DNA of 33,396 nt, from the NCBI GenBank assembly GCA_023301745.1, contig JALZVW010000029.1, positions 1-33,396 on the forward strand. Reading direction: 5' to 3'. A program made the translations under genes and the position numbers. The notes beneath the pieces are model-generated. The model was given only the letters and a program-made list of their open reading frames with translations, did no database searches and was not told where the DNA came from. This document shows, piece after piece, positions 32,360-33,396 of this stretch (position 1 is the first letter of the stretch; each line of letters starts with the position of its first letter). Origin of the DNA: Arenicella sp. Its GTDB lineage: Bacteria; Pseudomonadota; Gammaproteobacteria; Arenicellales; Arenicellaceae.

Positions 32360-33396
32360 ATGACGTTTACAGAAACGACAATAATAAAACTTGAGCAGCT
32401 CTTAGGGCTGCAAAATCAAATGCTATCAGGCAACTCGTGGGCGGCGGCCACAACAACCATGCTGGTGTTTGCCTTGTTTGCCTTATTTGCTCACTTAGTC
32501 GCTCGTGGTTTAATTAAGTTGTTTACCGCAAAGTACCCCTCTGAATTGGGGAACAACCTAGTGCACTCGGTCAAAGCACCCATATTTTGGTCATCCTTGG
32601 TGACCGGTGTTGCCTTATCCTTGCGCCACTTTGATGCACCTGAGATGTTGCTCCACCGCTTCGACAGCAGCATGCTTACCATTATGCTGTTGTTTTGGTC
32701 ACGTTGTATTATCAATGCATCACAGCTCGTTTTGAAGGCGATGAGCCGCGAGCGAAAAGGAAAATCATCCATCATTCGTGCACAGACTTTGCCTCTGCTG
32801 CAGAATTTCTCATTCATTCTCATTACAGTTTATGCCACTTATTTATTATTCAGCGCCTGGAATGTAGACCTTACAGCATGGATAGCATCGGCGGGGGTTG
32901 TCGGTATTGCCATGGGCTTTGCCGCTAAGGACACTCTTGCCAACCTAATATCTGGCGTATTCATCATGGCCGACGCGCCCTATAAGTTAGGTGACATGGT
33001 GGTATTAGAAACACTAGAACGCGGAGAAATCACCCACATTGGCCTGCGCAGCACGCGCATGTTCACGACTGACCACGCCGAAATAACCATCCCAAACTCA
33101 GTGATGGGCAATTCAAAAGTAATTAACGAATCGGGCGGCCGCCATCTAAAGAGTCGCATACGTTTACCTGTTGGCGTAGCCTATGGCAGTGATGTCGATC
33201 GTGTAAAAAACATACTGATGGATGTTGCCAGTGGGCATCGTGAAGTCTGTAGCGCGCCAGAGCATCGAGTTAGATTCAGAGTGTTCGGCACATCAAGCTT
33301 GGATTTTGAACTGCTGTTTTGGATAACAGACCCTCAATCTCGAGGCCGGATTATCGACGAGCTCAATACCTTAATCTATAAGGCGTTCCAAGAAAA
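32360..33396 (+). CDS. MscS-family mechanosensitive ion channel, 5' part
   Basis: An open reading runs from the ATG at 32360 to the window edge: 345 codons without a stop, continuing beyond. Four hydrophobic segments are followed by the MscS pore signature AGVVGIAMGFAAKDTLANLI, then SGVFIMADAPYKLGD and the beta domain (TRMFTTDHAEITIPNSVM). The C-terminal alpha/beta domain begins at about residue 275. It releases solutes through the inner membrane when osmotic downshock stretches it. It is one of the small-to-medium MscS types with four N-terminal helices. No strong ribosome binding site is visible. Confidence 0.92.
   Translation, partial: MTFTETTIIKLEQLLGLQNQMLSGNSWAAATTTMLVFALFALFAHLVARGLIKLFTAKYPSELGNNLVHSVKAPIFWSSLVTGVALSLRHFDAPEMLLHRFDSSMLTIMLLFWSRCIINASQLVLKAMSRERKGKSSIIRAQTLPLLQNFSFILITVYATYLLFSAWNVDLTAWIASAGVVGIAMGFAAKDTLANLISGVFIMADAPYKLGDMVVLETLERGEITHIGLRSTRMFTTDHAEITIPNSVMGNSKVINESGGRHLKSRIRLPVGVAYGSDVDRVKNILMDVASGHREVCSAPEHRVRFRVFGTSSLDFELLFWITDPQSRGRIIDELNTLIYKAFQE

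Noticed and set aside
1-33396. CRISPR array, tRNA, rRNA, toxin-antitoxin or phage defence genes
   Set aside because: I looked for regular spaced repeats, tRNA-like cloverleaf sequences and known defence motifs on both strands and found none.

Overview
The window looks like a stretch of ordinary chromosome from a free-living, probably marine, gammaproteobacterium. By eye the GC content is in the mid-40s percent. The protein families point the same way: YcaQ, YpeA, bacterioferritin, a YdgA-type DUF945 protein, DUF2505 and DUF2937 proteins, and a glutaredoxin 3. I cannot name the genus from sequence alone. I saw no rRNA, tRNA, CRISPR array, phage module, integrase or recognisable defence island. 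The only mobile DNA is a decayed fragment of an IS4-type (DUF4372) transposase near the left edge. That fragment is missed by simple ORF calling because it carries an in-frame stop.

Layout, left third (1-12.5 kb): the 5' end of an AlgI-like MBOAT acyltransferase, the transposase remnant, a YcaQ-type DNA glycosylase and a class C beta-lactamase-fold serine hydrolase (all minus except the remnant). These are followed by an Old Yellow Enzyme-type oxidoreductase (plus), which converges on bacterioferritin. Bacterioferritin has a good Fur-box candidate upstream. Next come a DUF938 methyltransferase, a GFA/CENP-V zinc protein, an AraC regulator fused to about seven membrane helices, and a di-iron fatty-acid/sterol hydroxylase. 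An indoleamine 2,3-dioxygenase is divergent from an Lrp/AsnC regulator. A Tat/lipoprotein-type amidohydrolase and a free-standing Lon N-terminal domain protein follow.

Middle (12.5-24 kb): an SRPBCC protein, a 650-base gap holding what may be the scar of a deleted exported-protein gene, a DUF945 protein, and an SDR that unusually starts with a signal peptide. An AraC/cupin regulator is divergent from a periplasmic YHS protein, which is followed by two strong tandem terminators. A second sterol-desaturase-family enzyme is divergent from a PlsC-type acyltransferase. Then come a small unknown, glutaredoxin 3, a class D (OXA-type) beta-lactamase, and a large M1 aminopeptidase lipoprotein converging on it.

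Right part (24-33.4 kb): a minus-strand series (small unknown, exported VOC protein, YpeA acetyltransferase, exported PqqB-like metallo-hydrolase fold, TauE/SafE permease). An oxidoreductase-like small protein follows, whose stop codon shares a CTAG with the convergent exported TPR-like protein. A peroxiredoxin-like protein and a second TauE/SafE permease are next. DUF2505, DUF2937 and DUF1330 proteins, a small cysteine-containing exported protein, and the first 345 codons of an MscS-type channel (running off the right edge) complete the window.

Most genes sit alone or in pairs rather than in long operons. I did not find a convincing new multi-gene system. The most interesting leads are the membrane-embedded AraC regulator next to a lipid hydroxylase, the IDO/Lrp pair, the PqqB-like protein with an altered metal motif, the exported SDR and VOC enzymes, the chromosomal class D beta-lactamase, and the Fur site at bfr.
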